Assembly (NCBI GenBank): GCA_019914945.1
Contig: CM034105.1
Span: forward strand, 12,896,001-12,960,000
Source of the DNA: Typha latifolia
Taxonomy: Eukaryota > Streptophyta > Magnoliopsida > Poales > Typhaceae
Direction: 5' to 3'
Length of the DNA: 64,000 nt
The notes below the pieces were generated by a model. The model ran no database searches. It was not told where the DNA came from and saw only the letters and a list, made by a program, of their open reading frames with translations. The translations under genes were made by a program, and so were the position numbers. This document shows, one piece after another, positions 14,104-25,900 of this stretch; the stretch's first letter is position 1, and each line of letters opens with the position of its first letter.

Positions 14104-15761
14104 CGATGCATGTGCTGTTGTGTTTTTTTTCCGGGTTTACAAGCTTCTATTAACTTCGTCATTAACTAGAGACTTAATTATTTGAGTATTAATGAAGTAT
14201 AATTCTTGCCTTCTAAAGAGTTGACAAAGAGATATTGGGCCGTTTAGTGTGTCTAGGCCTTGACTCAATGTTGGGGGCCCTAGCCTGGTAGCAATATTTT
14301 TATTTAAAAAATATATCTTTAAAATATTATATTTGTCATCTTTCAAAAATATCATCCGTAGTTAAATCTAATTAATTATAACTAAATTAGATTAAGAAAT
14401 GGTTTGAAAGTAATAGAACATTAACAAATTCTCGTAACAGGAAAGGAAAATTTATTTTTATGCAAGAAAATAAATCAGTGATATATATATTTCAGACTAG
14501 CTTTTACATAATAAGGGTATTTTAGTTAATTTTATTCATTTCATAACTTTAACAACCATTGTTAAAAAAAATTCATAAATATTAAAAAATAATTATTATA
14601 AGAATTTAATAGTGTCTCACTAAGTACAAGTAAAAACTTAAAGAGTCAAATAATTTCAATATCAATTATAATATTTTAAAGAATATGATGATAATTAAGC
14701 TTTTGGGTGACATTAGTTTTGCCTTGAGATAGTCTTCAAGTTTGAAAAATCAATAATTTTTAAATTTACTTTGATCTAACTCTCCTTCTAAAGTAATAAT
14801 AACCTTACTTTCCTAATAATAAAAGATAATAGTACTTTACATATTATAATTTCCTAATCCATTGTAAGTATCCGTCTTGATCAGTGAGTTTGGTCTTAAA
14901 TTTTAATAAGTTTCTTCATGTACTACTTTATGGCGAAATTTTAATTTTTTTTTTCATTTCTTTTTTATGATCAACATCAAATTAAGGAACTGTTATGCAA
15001 AGGAAAACTTATACCCAACCTAATTGAAATAAACTAAGAACGTTAAGAAGAAAAAAAACTTCCTCAACTTGTATTAAAAACACAATTTGGTAGTGAAAAA
15101 AAGGACTTGGTCCGTAGTACCAAAGAGAGACAACGACTTCGAGAAATCCCATCACTTTCACCAAAAGAACAGAAGAAATATAAATTACCATTCATTCTAA
15201 TGTAGAAATTAAAAGGCCAATAAAAGAGCAAAGGAGAAGCATTACTTAGTCTTATAGGTAGGTGAGATTTTATTTCCGCATGCAGTAGGAGATTTGATCT
15301 TTTGATTTAATTAAATTTTCTTTTCCTTTCTTGTGGTTCACCAAACCATTTCGTTTCTTGCAGTGCAATTGCATGGAAGGAGTTTGGATATACTTTTTAA
15401 GACATTAATAAATTATTAGATTGTGTCACACTAATCAACTTCTAAATTATAAGGTTTGCTGAAGTGTCCTAATTACGACTTACGAGGAAATTAATTTAAT
15501 TATTAGCTACAATGATGTGTGGTGTGTACTTGTCTACGATCACTTGATCATATGATAGATGCCAACATTATAGTGACATGCATGTATGTCTAGGTTCATT
15601 GATGCAATAAATTTATATTCTTTTTTTTTCAAATTTAATCGAACATTAGGGATAATTATGAGTAGCATACTATTGTCACATCCTGCGTTGTTATTATAAG
15701 CTCTTTATTTATCTAAATTAAATTTCAAATCCAAAACTTAGCAAAAAAAATTCCTTGTGAT

Positions 15762-15762
<1 letters not shown>

Positions 15763-15796
<34 letters not shown>
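15763..15796. repeat. (GA)n microsatellite
   Basis: An uninterrupted run of GA dinucleotides lies in the space about 460 bases upstream of the NAC gene. Confidence 0.9.
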
Positions 15797-15802
<6 letters not shown>

Positions 15803-16257
15803 TAAATAAAATACATACAACTTCTGCCACGTGCAGCTTACAAATGCGGCTTACGTGGGCCGCTCGGGTTGGGTAGGAATGGTTGGAGTTGGTTGGACGT
15901 AGGAGAAACATAAGATCCGAAGTATAATCCGTACTCCAACTATTTGACAAAATTGCCCACATTCCTATCATATTTACCAAAAGCCCCTTCTAGAAAATGT
16001 CCACGTTCCTATGATGAGTGGCAGCCTTGTAAAAAAAAGTCAATTCTATGCCCTAACAACTCAAATCATTTTTCAAATAGTTGGATGAGATTTGCATATG
16101 CTCTAGAAGAAGAGTCTCTATTTAGTAGAAGGGCTCACATTCTCCACCATTGCTAAAACTAACCCTAAAGGAGCTAACACTTACTATAGTTTTGAGTACT
16201 CTTTATGTAGTTTTGATTACATATATACTTACATATAGCTTAGCTAGGCAGAAATAA

Positions 16258-17376
16258 ATGGAGGAGAACCTTCCTCCGGGCTTTAGGTTCCACCCTACCG
16301 ACGAGGAGCTCATCACTTGCTACCTCGCCCGCAAGGTATCGGAGCTCGGGTTCGTGTCGAGAGCCATTGCCGACGTCGATCTCAATAAGTGCGAGCCTTG
16401 GGACCTCCCTGGTACGTATGTTCTATGCTCGATCATCTTACTATATACCTTTCTTTGTTTCTGTAGGTCTTAAACATAACTATGTAATTTTTTAGTGTTT
16501 CTGAAAGAAGTAGGAAGTACTTAATGGTGTCCCAGTTAAACATATTTGAAGAGATTGGTTTAATTAATTACGTATATTAATGGATGTAGGGAAGGCAAAT
16601 ATGGGTGAGAAAGAGTGGTACTTCTTCAGCTTGAGGGATCGAAAATACCCTACCGGTATGCGAACGAACCGCGCAACCGACGCCGGTTACTGGAAGACTA
16701 CTGGGAAAGACAAGGAGATCTTCGACTGTGTAGCCTTGATTGGGATGAAGAAAACCTTGGTGTTCTACAAAGGAAGGGCTCCCAAGGGTGAGAAGACTAA
16801 TTGGGTGATGCATGAATACAGGCTCCAATCCAAGTTCCCTTATAGGCCTGCAAAGGTAATTAATTAAAACCTAGCTAACTTTTGTAATACTATATATATA
16901 TTAGTATAATAACTAATGTTAGTCTATATATCTTCTTTGTCTACAAGGAGGAATGGGTAGTTTGCAGGGTATTTAAGAAGTGTTACAGTGTTAAAAGGCA
17001 GCAACCGAGCTCACCGTCGTTGCTCGATTCTCCATGCGAGCTAGGAGAAGTGGACGTATCAATGCTGAATAATCTAGCGAATAACTCGAGTTTGCCTAAT
17101 GGTGATATGAGCACATATATGAATTGGATGTCAGCTAGAGATCAAGCTAAAAGGCAGCCTAATTCACTTGATTGGTCTTCAGGCTTTTGGGGCTCGATGT
17201 TATCACTTAATCCAGGGATCTTGAAGGCATTGCCAGTTATTAATGGTTATCAACTGCAAGGAAACAATAGTGCAAACTTAAGCACTTTAAATGCGCAAGC
17301 AGATGCAATCTTTGGAAGTGAACAAAAGATAAGCTTCATTGGTTCGTCATCTAAAGGAATAGATTACGAACAACCT

Positions 17377-17411
<35 letters not shown>

Positions 17412-17445
17412 ATTTGATCAGGAGGAGATATGGAGAGGCTATTGA
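16258..17445 (+). CDS. NAC-domain transcription factor (NAM/CUC-type)
   Basis: Three exons, 16258-16411, 16590-16855 and 16948-17445, join in frame to 305 residues. The intron positions are the two conserved in NAC genes. Residues 1-150 form a complete NAC domain: [15 protein letters not shown] (A), [16 protein letters not shown] (B), [17 protein letters not shown] (C), [17 protein letters not shown] and [19 protein letters not shown] (D), then [11 protein letters not shown] (E). The domain binds DNA as a dimer in the nucleus. The closest resemblance by eye is to the CUC2/ANAC100-like subfamily, which includes boundary, root and senescence regulators. The C-terminal activation region is short (about 150 residues) and ends with an 11-residue glutamine run from a CAG repeat. 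I did not find the miR164 target site common in this subfamily. The start Met is directly before the NAC domain. Confidence 0.95.
17377..17408 (+). repeat. In-frame (CAG)n repeat in NAC exon 3
   Basis: A pure CAG run encodes polyglutamine close to the C-terminus of the NAC protein. It is probably length-polymorphic and lies outside the DNA-binding domain. Confidence 0.9.
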
Positions 17446-17895
17446 CTGCAGGAACAAGACTAACAATTAAAGTACTTAGTTAAGTCTTGCCTCCTTTATT
17501 AATATAGGTCAAATGGGAACAAGTCAACAAGCCCATTGGGCCAAACCTTTATTAAATTGTAAGTTAAGCATAATGCTAGTATTATCACTTGATAAATTAG
17601 GTATGTGAGAAGGCAAATGTACCAAAGTTTAATTCGATCTCTTTTGTTAATGATTAATGACTTACACGCTTCAGATAATTACGTACAAGTGTTTAACAGT
17701 TTTTTCTATTAATGAAGGGAAAATGTTTTAATGCTTAAACTTACTGTGGCTTTATCTGAATTCTACTGTCTGTTACTTTCTGGTTGTGATGGTAGAATAA
17801 GCTAATAGAATGCTTAATATCTTGAAAAAAAATGATAAGGTAATTAACTTTGCTATCAAGATTATCGGAAATAAAGATCCCAAATTTGAGGGGTT

Positions 17896-18209
17896 ATTTT
17901 GAACGTATACCCATCTAAATTCTCTTATTTTTGTGTATACCTCTCAAAAATTGATATTGGCATGTATATTCCTCAATATTCTTGGTTTTCATATGGATAT
18001 CCCTTGATTTTTGGTTTTATATGGATGAATTTTAAATCCAACTAACACTGGAAACACTATCAATTTTTTAGAGAAAGACATAATCTTATTCTCATTTGTA
18101 CATACTCATTTCTTCTCTCAAACTATTAAGATTCTAATTTATAAGTGTTAAAGAATAAATTGAATAGTATCCCGCAAAATTCTTGAAACTAAGAAGGGTA
18201 TTTGCAGTC
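17896..18209. mobile_element. MITE-like element, copy B
   Basis: The left end contains cgtatacccatctaaat and the right end actaagaagggtatttgc, whose reverse complement gcaaatacccttcttagt matches the left end imperfectly. The internal text (gtatacctctcaaaaattgatat) resembles copy A near 1.2 kb. It is non-coding. Confidence 0.45.
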
Positions 18210-19482
18210 AAATAAGAAACTTTGGTTTCCCTTAGCCAAATAAAATTTGGATCAAAGTCACTGTTATAGTCTAATAGTTGAGTCTTACCAACTTATGACG
18301 AAAGTCATTCTTCGGTTCCTACAATAATATATGCACATGGTATAAACATGTTATGATTCATTTGGACATAGGGTTAGTTAAGTTATCTAACCTCTCTATA
18401 TATATCCGGGGAGGTTTAGCCTTTTCATTTTTTTTTTAAATGATATGCAATACTAGTACATAAGAGATTTTATACTGTTTAGTTATATGCTAGAATAGTT
18501 AATGTGACATAAAATTAATATTAAAGTGAAGAAAACTAAACTAATTGTATTAGAAATTTAGTGACGAATGAGAGAGAAATAAGTATTATTATTTAAGTAT
18601 TGAGATAAGTAATTGTTTACTCGAGACTTAAAACGCTAGAATGAGCCCAAGGTGAGCAGCCCATGGGCTGAAGGGCCCAAACAATGACATAAGAGACAAA
18701 GAAGCCATCAAAGAAGGTAAGGGTAAGGCTGTTTGGGGACTGCACTGCTTCCTTATTTAGCTTTCATGGTTCTTTGGTGTCCTCATCTCATGTGATCTCC
18801 TATATACATATCTCATGCACCTAGGCTTCTTTTTAGCAGCTACTACTGAAAGATCTCCATATCTAATGCTTTGGGTTCTCTTTTCACACTTCTTTTGTCT
18901 TTACTCCTCGGTGGAGGCATTAGGGGATACCCCCCCACCCACTGCCATATACTGGCATGACAAATATGCCCTCATCCTTTTAATCAATTCGAGTAGAAAA
19001 TGAGTCAAAATGAGAGAAATATTTGGAATAACGGAGGTTGGTTTAGTCTCTCATCTAACTAGATGTTTTAAGATAAGATTATAATAATTGTAGGAAACCA
19101 TGAAATACTAGCTAGAGCTTTTGACCAAACTAGCCTTCTCCAAAATATTCTTTTTATCTCACGTTAAAATTTAATACCAGACAAAGGTTTAAAAAATACA
19201 TATATAAACCATAGTGACAGTGAAATAGATTAATTTTGAGAAAGACTAGTTTGGTCAAAATAAATACCACTTTGGACTCGGAATCGATTATAAAAAAAAA
19301 GTTGGTGCTTTGGGGAAAGAATCGAAAGAAGAAGGAAAAAAATATCACTATGGAGCCAATAAGAAGAGTTTATAGTGGTCGATGCCCAGGATTCTCTGCT
19401 ACCCACAGAAGCAAGTTGGCTGCAAAAAATCTTGCTTTCTGGATTATCTGGTCTTTCTCTGGGAAAATTACGTTTAACACCT

Positions 19483-19790
19483 TATATTTTTAAGAATTTA
19501 TTATTAACACCCTACCCTTTCAGTTAATTTAACTTTCAGTATTTATGTTTCAGAAAGTCTAAGTTTATGTCTGAAGAAATATTCTATCTTGACAATGTTT
19601 CTATCGAATTCGTTAGCTGATGATGTTTTTAAAATAAAGAAACATTACTTAAAAATAACACCTTATATTTTAATCTTTTTTCAATTTTTTTTTAAGTCTG
19701 AAGAAATATTTTATCTTTATTTTTTTTTTTTCTATCAAATTTGTTAGCGGATGATGCTTTTAAAATAAAGAAGAAATTTCAAATAACACC
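19483..19790. repeat. Degenerate tandem repeat, period about 130 bases
   Basis: A segment reading gaagaaatattctatctt, then tctatcgaattcgttagc, then gatgatgtttttaaaata at about 19572-19640 recurs at about 19698-19770 with a handful of changes and a T-rich insertion. Each copy is bordered by a phrase like aacaccttatattttt. Similar aacacc phrases occur near 9.1 kb and 32.2 kb, so this may be part of a dispersed family. Confidence 0.5.
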
Positions 19791-20319
19791 CTGTATTTTT
19801 ATCATCTTAAGATGAGAATTTTATAATTAGACCACTCTTTTTTACTCTATAATATTCTACTATTACTTTAACTAACTACTATTTAACTCTACTTATTAAA
19901 TTGCTAACCATGACCCATCTTATCCTACCACACTCTACCAAGTAAAAAAAAATCTTTTGTTAGATCTAATTGCTCGGTCATAACTCACTAATGGATTATT
20001 TAGGTAATTAAATTTAGTACTAAAATATAATATTCTTTGGTTAATACCCTTCCACTTGACAATAGTTGGTTTAAATTAACTCACGGTATCATATAAAAAC
20101 TATAGAAAGAGAAGATGTAAGATTACAAACTTCTCATAGACACATGGATTCTAATAAAAGAAATGATAAAAATATAAGGTGTAGATTGTAAATTTGTCAG
20201 AACGTAGGACGATTTGATGCTTGATATAAACGAGGACATGGAAGGGAAAGGGGCCATGGTTAATTCCAAGGAAGGGGACCTTTGGCTTTGGCTTTGGGTT
20301 TGGGTTTATATGCATGCAT

Positions 20320-20540
20320 GATGCATAGTGGGGGTAGAGGAGCTCCATTCGGTCCAATGAAGAGGGTTGAGGAAAGGCTAGAGCTGCCACCTCATGGACT
20401 TGGCCAAGACTTGATTCATTTCTTTGGGGAGATTGGAGTGCAAGGCTTCGCCATTGCATGGCGTGGGAGCAACTCTGCCTTTCTTCTTCGCCCACTTATT
20501 GGACTGAAGGGAGCTCCTTTTAATTCATCACTCGATCCCT
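20320..20540 (+). ncRNA. MIR319: MIR319 precursor hairpin
   Basis: The 21-nt mature miRNA lies on the 3' arm at 20499-20519 and agrees at every position with the plant miR319c-type sequence as I know it (TTGGACTGAAGGGAGCTCC, then TT). The 5' arm at 20338-20358 (gagctccattcggtccaa) is its near-perfect complement. A second paired block sits closer to the loop: aaaggctagagctgccac near 20375-20391 pairs with gtgggagcaactctgccttt at 20463-20482. A foldback of about 200 nt with two duplexes is the known shape of the miR159/319 family, which is processed from the loop downward. miR319 cleaves transcripts of CIN-class TCP factors that control leaf growth and senescence. It is not miR159, because the 5' end and position 7 follow miR319. 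The short open frame running through the hairpin is incidental. Confidence 0.95.
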
Positions 20541-22058
20541 TTGTTAATTTGCTTCTTTCCTTTTCTTTTCTTCTTTAATTTTCTCCTCTTTAAGTTTTGT
20601 CTCCCTTCTTTTGTGTGTAGGTATGTATTCAAGAAGAGAAGTGGATTGAAGTGAATGAAACCATTAAAAAGTTGATGGATGATGCTTCTGCTTTCATATC
20701 AACTGCAGGTGTTTCGAGAAGAGGAGCTTGAAGAGAGTGTAAACTGTGATCTCCTTTTATTACACACTACTTCAAGAGTTCCTACCTCCAGAAAAGATTG
20801 GAACTTGGTGATCCTTTCTAAGTTACCATTTAAAAGGTTAGCCAAACTCATAATGGGCCTTGATGTCTCACAAGACGGCCCATTTAGTGAGGCCTGGGTA
20901 AAGTTGTTATATGATCAAATGTTAAGGATGTGACAAAATTCTTTTATTCAGACTAAAGCTTTCTGGACACCAAGTTAATTGAGGGTGACATATTCCGAGT
21001 CATATACTTCATACAAAATTGTTATTTTCCACACATCTAGAATTTTCTGGACACCAAGTCATGTACTTTAAATCCTTAAATAATGCCCAGGCCTGTGGAA
21101 GCCACGAGTCCAAATCCCATGTGGCAACAAAGTCTAGACAATATTAAGTCCCCCACATCAAGGAAATATTTACAAACAATATGAGAGAGAGAGAGAGAGA
21201 GAGCTTAATGTTTGTATTATTTATATATATATATATATATTTTTTTTTTTTCCAATGGTTTTGATGCAAGTTTTGCCTCTTATCTTATCCTTAGCTTAAA
21301 TATTTGTTAGTTTTATAATGCGAAGAATACGTAAGCACTTTCATCATCATCTGTGACATAATTAAGCATGTGGGGTTCACAGACTCACAGTGCTACTGCA
21401 AGTAGGGCTTAGAGATTAATATTATAAGAAAAGTCCATAATATGTTGGGATATCAAAACCATTGGCTTATAATCTTTTATTATATTGCTTGTTTGGGAAG
21501 TACAATTTGGGCGAAGCAGTACATAAATATCGGGAGAATAATTTATTTCCAAAGTTTTGTTCTAGTACTAGTTACCCACATAATTAATTAACTCAAGGAA
21601 GGATTAGCTAAGACTTAATAGTTGGATTAGCAAATTGGGGGGGCCAAAACCACCGGCTGTTCCAGTCGATCGCCCACCGTTCTGAAGCGAAACCACTCAA
21701 ATGAAGGGGTTTTTTTTTGCATTTTACACCCTACGATTATACGGTAAGATAATGTAGGGTGTTTACTGTGAAATGAACAAGATGCAAATTTGAAGTATAT
21801 AACCACTAGTACACGTGGGCACCACACGTCTGCTTCCAGAATCCAAATTCATCTCCCCGTAAGGGTAGATTACCAAAGTACCCATCGCTCCAATTTACCT
21901 GGACAGCAGAAGGCAATGCCATTTGAGTAGGTGTTTGAGGGCATTATGGTGAATTAACAAGTCCATGGCCTTCCAATGACCCAAGTCAGCTTTCACCAAA
22001 CCGCTGGCTCGCTCCCCAACCTTCACCGAATTAGTGGCTTCCAAATCCCACCAAATGC

Positions 22059-22067
22059 TTTATATAT
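22059..22067 (+). promoter_or_regulatory. TATA box of the first LBD gene
   Basis: The context atgctttatatatccccac lies about 130 bases before the ATG. The paralogous LBD gene on the other strand has atgctttatataccccac at the matching place, so the core promoter is conserved between the two copies. Confidence 0.7.
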
Positions 22068-22128
22068 CCCCACAAGTTATAATACCTCGATCATAACTCT
22101 CTAATTCTCGTCCACTATTCCGACTTAG

Positions 22129-22156
22129 CTATCTATCTATCTATCTATCTATCTAT
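22129..22156. repeat. (CTAT)n microsatellite
   Basis: About seven tandem CTAT units lie between the TATA box and the start codon of the first LBD gene, probably in its transcribed leader. Confidence 0.9.
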
Positions 22157-22193
22157 TCGCCTCCAATTGCATAAATATTCGGAGACAACGACA

Positions 22194-22936
22194 ATGAGGA
22201 TGAGCTGCAACGGCTGCCGTGTACTCCGGAAAGGATGTAGCGAGGACTGCATCATCCGACCGTGTCTGCAGTGGATCCGGAGCCCCGAGGCGCAGGGCAA
22301 CGCCACCGTATTCCTCGCTAAATTCTACGGCCGCGCCGGGCTCATGAATCTCCTATCTGCCGGCCCGGATAATCTCCGACCAGGTCTGTTTTCTATCGGC
22401 TTAATGCTTTTTTTTTTTGTTGAAAAATATGAAATAATATATTTTTTTTAATATGATTCGTTTTTGGTTTTAAATCTATGATTGCAGCTATATTTAGATC
22501 GTTGTTGTACGAGGCTTGTGGTCGGATGTTGAACCCGATCTACGGCTCGGTCGGGTTGTTATGGTCGGGCAGCTGGCAGAGATGCCAGGCAGCCGTCGAA
22601 GCCGTCTTGAAAGGCGAGCCAATCGCGCAGATCCCCGACTCCGCCACCGCCGCCGCCGCCGCAGCAGCAGCAGCAGTGCCGCCTTTGAGGACATGCGACA
22701 TCCGACACGTGGCGAAGAATAACCAGTACATCGGCGTGGCGGCGAAATCCCGGCCTCAGTTCAAGCGGACGGGGTCGGTTCATGGTGAGCCGACCGGTTG
22801 CGGCTTCGTGACGGTGGCGGAGGAGGACGGGGAGGATAGTGACTTCTCGGTGGAGACGGTGGAGAACTCGCACGTGAGCCAAGCCGAGCCGGGAGATGAG
22901 CACGTGGGATTGGATCTCACGTTGGGCCGAAGCTAG
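22194..22936 (+). CDS. Class II LOB-domain (LBD) transcription factor, copy 1
   Basis: Two exons, 22194-22383 and 22488-22936, encode 212 residues. The protein opens with [15 protein letters not shown], the class II LBD (LBD37-42 group) signature, and has the zinc-binding block C5-x2-C8-x6-C15-x3-C19. The central block contains [14 protein letters not shown], and the second exon begins [20 protein letters not shown]. Class II members lack the full leucine zipper of class I and include regulators of nitrogen response and anthocyanin repression. A nine-alanine run lies in the middle. The C-terminus carries GLDLTL, an LxLxL (EAR-type) repression motif. The start is the ATG at 22194; the TTG-initiated extension upstream is not used. 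The closest relative is the minus-strand gene at 30.8-31.6 kb. Confidence 0.95.
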
Positions 22937-25900
22937 CTAGCTTGGCATGATACGTATGTACGTATGTCTGTATCTACGTACGTTGGGGTACAGTTTTTGG
23001 ACACGTAGAATTAAAGATATAGGGAGTTGTGTACGTTGGGATTTATCCATGTACGTAAATGATGATACGGTATAATAACAGCCATCGCTGTTATATCCGT
23101 TTAATGATATGAAAATCCTTTGCAGTACTTAAATTTAATTAGGAAACTTTCTTGTACGTTATACTTGTCGATCCTAGTTGAGTATTATATATATATATTC
23201 TTTTCTTCTTCTTCTTCCTTTTTCTCTAGCAGCTGATAGCATGACTAAACTACCTACATAGCATATGAGAAATGAATTCGTCTCGCAACGACCGTTGAGA
23301 GTTGGCCTGTTATTATGATGCTAAAATCACTAGATTTAAGTTTTAAGCATATTTAAGTACTTCCAGAACAGTACATAGGAAAGAAAGATAATTAATTATA
23401 GTTCCAATTTTATATGTTTAATTAAGCACATATTTCACGAGGAAAAGAGACATAGCTCTGGAGGTTATCCTACAGAACAAAACAAATGTACCAAGTTTTC
23501 ACCTATGTACTTTTCCTTTAAAAAACAAACATAAAATAGTAAAGCTAACCTTGTAGATCTGACTTCATTTCTTAGGAAGCAAGCTTAATCGATTCTTTAG
23601 ACATCAGGCTTGTACATACAAGTATGTGTCTATAGACTTTCTTTCTTTTATATATATATATATATATATATACAAAAAAAAAGTACATATACCTATCAGT
23701 GACATGATACAAGCTTTACATTGATGTTCTATTAGCCAGCAGCTTCAATTGGCTCTCTCAACCAACTGAGATTTCTTTGCTACAAGTTGGGGTGTAAATA
23801 AGTCGAGCCAGAGTGGGCTAGCTTCGGCTCAAGTTTGAATCAAATTAGATTTAAGTCTTATTTTTTTTAGCTTAGATTAAATTTAAGCCAAGCTTAAGCC
23901 TGAAGCGAGGAGGAGAGGAAGAACATGATCATTTCTTGAGTTAGGTTGAGAATAAACTTTCTTTAGAATTCCTTTCTTTAAGAGATCTCAGCCCATATTG
24001 GACATATGAACTAAAAGTTTAAGTCTTTTATGATAATTGCAGGTATGTGGACTCAAAATCTTGTTTCTTTTTTAGTTGGGCTTTCATCAATCCCATGATC
24101 ACACAGCAATTAAAATGTATTAAGTTTGATTAATTAGGTCTAATTGGCAAGATATTTTCATGGAAATTTGTGTCTTACATGGAATCTTTATTGACCAAAA
24201 GAAATATAGTAGGCGTGTGCCAACCTTACGTAGTTGAACATCATATATTAAGTACTGGAAATCCAACTCCATTGATTAATAGGAGATCCATCGATCTTCA
24301 CATGATCCAATAAATGGTTCCGTTTATAGTCCAATTGGAGCCAAATTAGTCTTAATCAGTGGATCAAGAGAATCCCGAATGCTAATTAATTATGAAGCTA
24401 GCAAATTTGAAGACGGAATAGGTCAACAGTCAACCATTCAAGCGACTTTGACTACCATTTTTCTTAGTTACTTCAATTAATGAGCTTGACTTTTTTACGG
24501 AAAACATCACAAGGTAACAAGTTTTCCTTTCAAATTTGTGATTATTTTTTTTCATTTTGGGATATCAATATAAGTTTATTTTATATATATACCTAAAATT
24601 AATTAGGCAATAGTTTTTAACGAAAAATAAATAAATAAACAGACAACTAATAAAAATGATATTTTAGAAGCTATACCTAAAGGCACATAAAATAAATGAG
24701 GAGTCTGGTCTATATATAATTATCGTTTGTTTATTGGAGATAGTAAATCTAATTTGTTTATAGCTCACTAATGTGTATGTTCTCAAGTGCATTCCATACC
24801 TAAGCAATGATGGTAAACCAACCATTATATAATTCCAGTGGACAATATAAAACTCATTAGGATCTCAATCTAACGAACACTTCTTTTCTAAACAATTACT
24901 TTAAAAATCGTCGAATAATGGTCTCCACGAGACCCATCTAATCATGCAGCAGTTGTGGACACAGCCCTTTATTTGTAGTAAGTAAACTATATAAAGAAAT
25001 TAAGCATAACGAAGAAATTAAAGGCAAATTGGTCCATAAAATATGGAGATAATTTGACGCCCAATTCTTCGTGCATTGAACTTCCCATCAATTTGGTTAG
25101 TATAATATGCATTTTGTTTTTGTTTCTTTGCTTCTTCTTTTTCCCTTTCCAATTGTTCATGGTATATGGAAGGCTTAATCTATTCCAACCTTCTGTTTGA
25201 TTCTTTAATCTTCTGGTTCTCAATAATTGCCTGTGACATCTAAAAACCCACCATAGTTAATTACACAAGTTATATGCATTATTATAACCTCAGTAATAAA
25301 GGAGTATATGTTTGCTATATAGGTTTTTCTAGGTTAGAAGATTTCAGGCTTGATAATTTTTTTATAGGCTAGTTGTGAAATAAGTAAATAGGCTGACCAT
25401 TTTCGATATATAAGTTGGATAACTGAATCAACTATAATAGATCATAATCATATGTATATAAAAGTCAGTAAATTATAGTGATAACATTTCTCATCCCTGA
25501 TGATGCTATTATCGGCAAACGCTGCTCAATGACTACTAGAGATAAATCATCTAATACGAGTATTCTATGTAGTGAAATAAAAGTAAAAATATTTTACTTT
25601 ATTGCTCTTATTTGGAAATTAATTTGGATCATTAGTGCACGGCTTCTTGACACCAACATTTAAGTTTTTTTTTTTTTTTGGTCCCACGTTATTAGCATCT
25701 ACCATCCCTTGACCATTGATATGATCAAAATTGCATATCTTTAGTTTCATATAGCATTGACTCAAGCTAGTTGGCTAGAATAATAACTCACCAGGTCTTC
25801 AGTCTCCTATAACACAGACATGGAGCCCATGTTGATGGATTCATGAAAACACTTAGGCGTGAGCTGGCCATGCTTTATTTCCAACATCAAACGTTATATT

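Larger units (their letters stand above)
13297..16257. other. Intergenic between divergent DUF1666 and NAC genes
   Basis: This is the shared upstream space of two divergently transcribed genes. It contains no supported exon. Visible items are two CACGTG G-boxes (14075-14080 and 14098-14103) and a (GA)n microsatellite at about 15763-15796. AT-rich DNA otherwise fills 14.3-15.7 kb. Confidence 0.6.
17446..20319. other. Intergenic, NAC to MIR319, with repeats
   Basis: This stretch starts with the NAC 3' region. A MITE-like copy (about 17896-18209) and a degenerate repeat region (about 19483-19790) are listed separately. No coding exon is supported. The open frames at 18815-19003 and 19236-19493 resemble no known protein. 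Confidence 0.55.
20541..22193. other. Intergenic and LBD promoter
   Basis: The left part may hold the MIR319 primary transcript tail. No supported exon was found. A (GA)n run lies at 21182-21203, followed by a (TA)n and poly-T tract to about 21252. Near the right end are a TATA box at 22059-22067 and a (CTAT)n microsatellite at about 22129-22156, which falls in the probable 5' leader of the LBD gene. Confidence 0.6.

Noticed and set aside
20282..20578. 98-codon open frame over the MIR319 hairpin
   Set aside because: The region is explained by the miRNA foldback; the frame begins in a GGCTTT repeat and is not a conserved protein.
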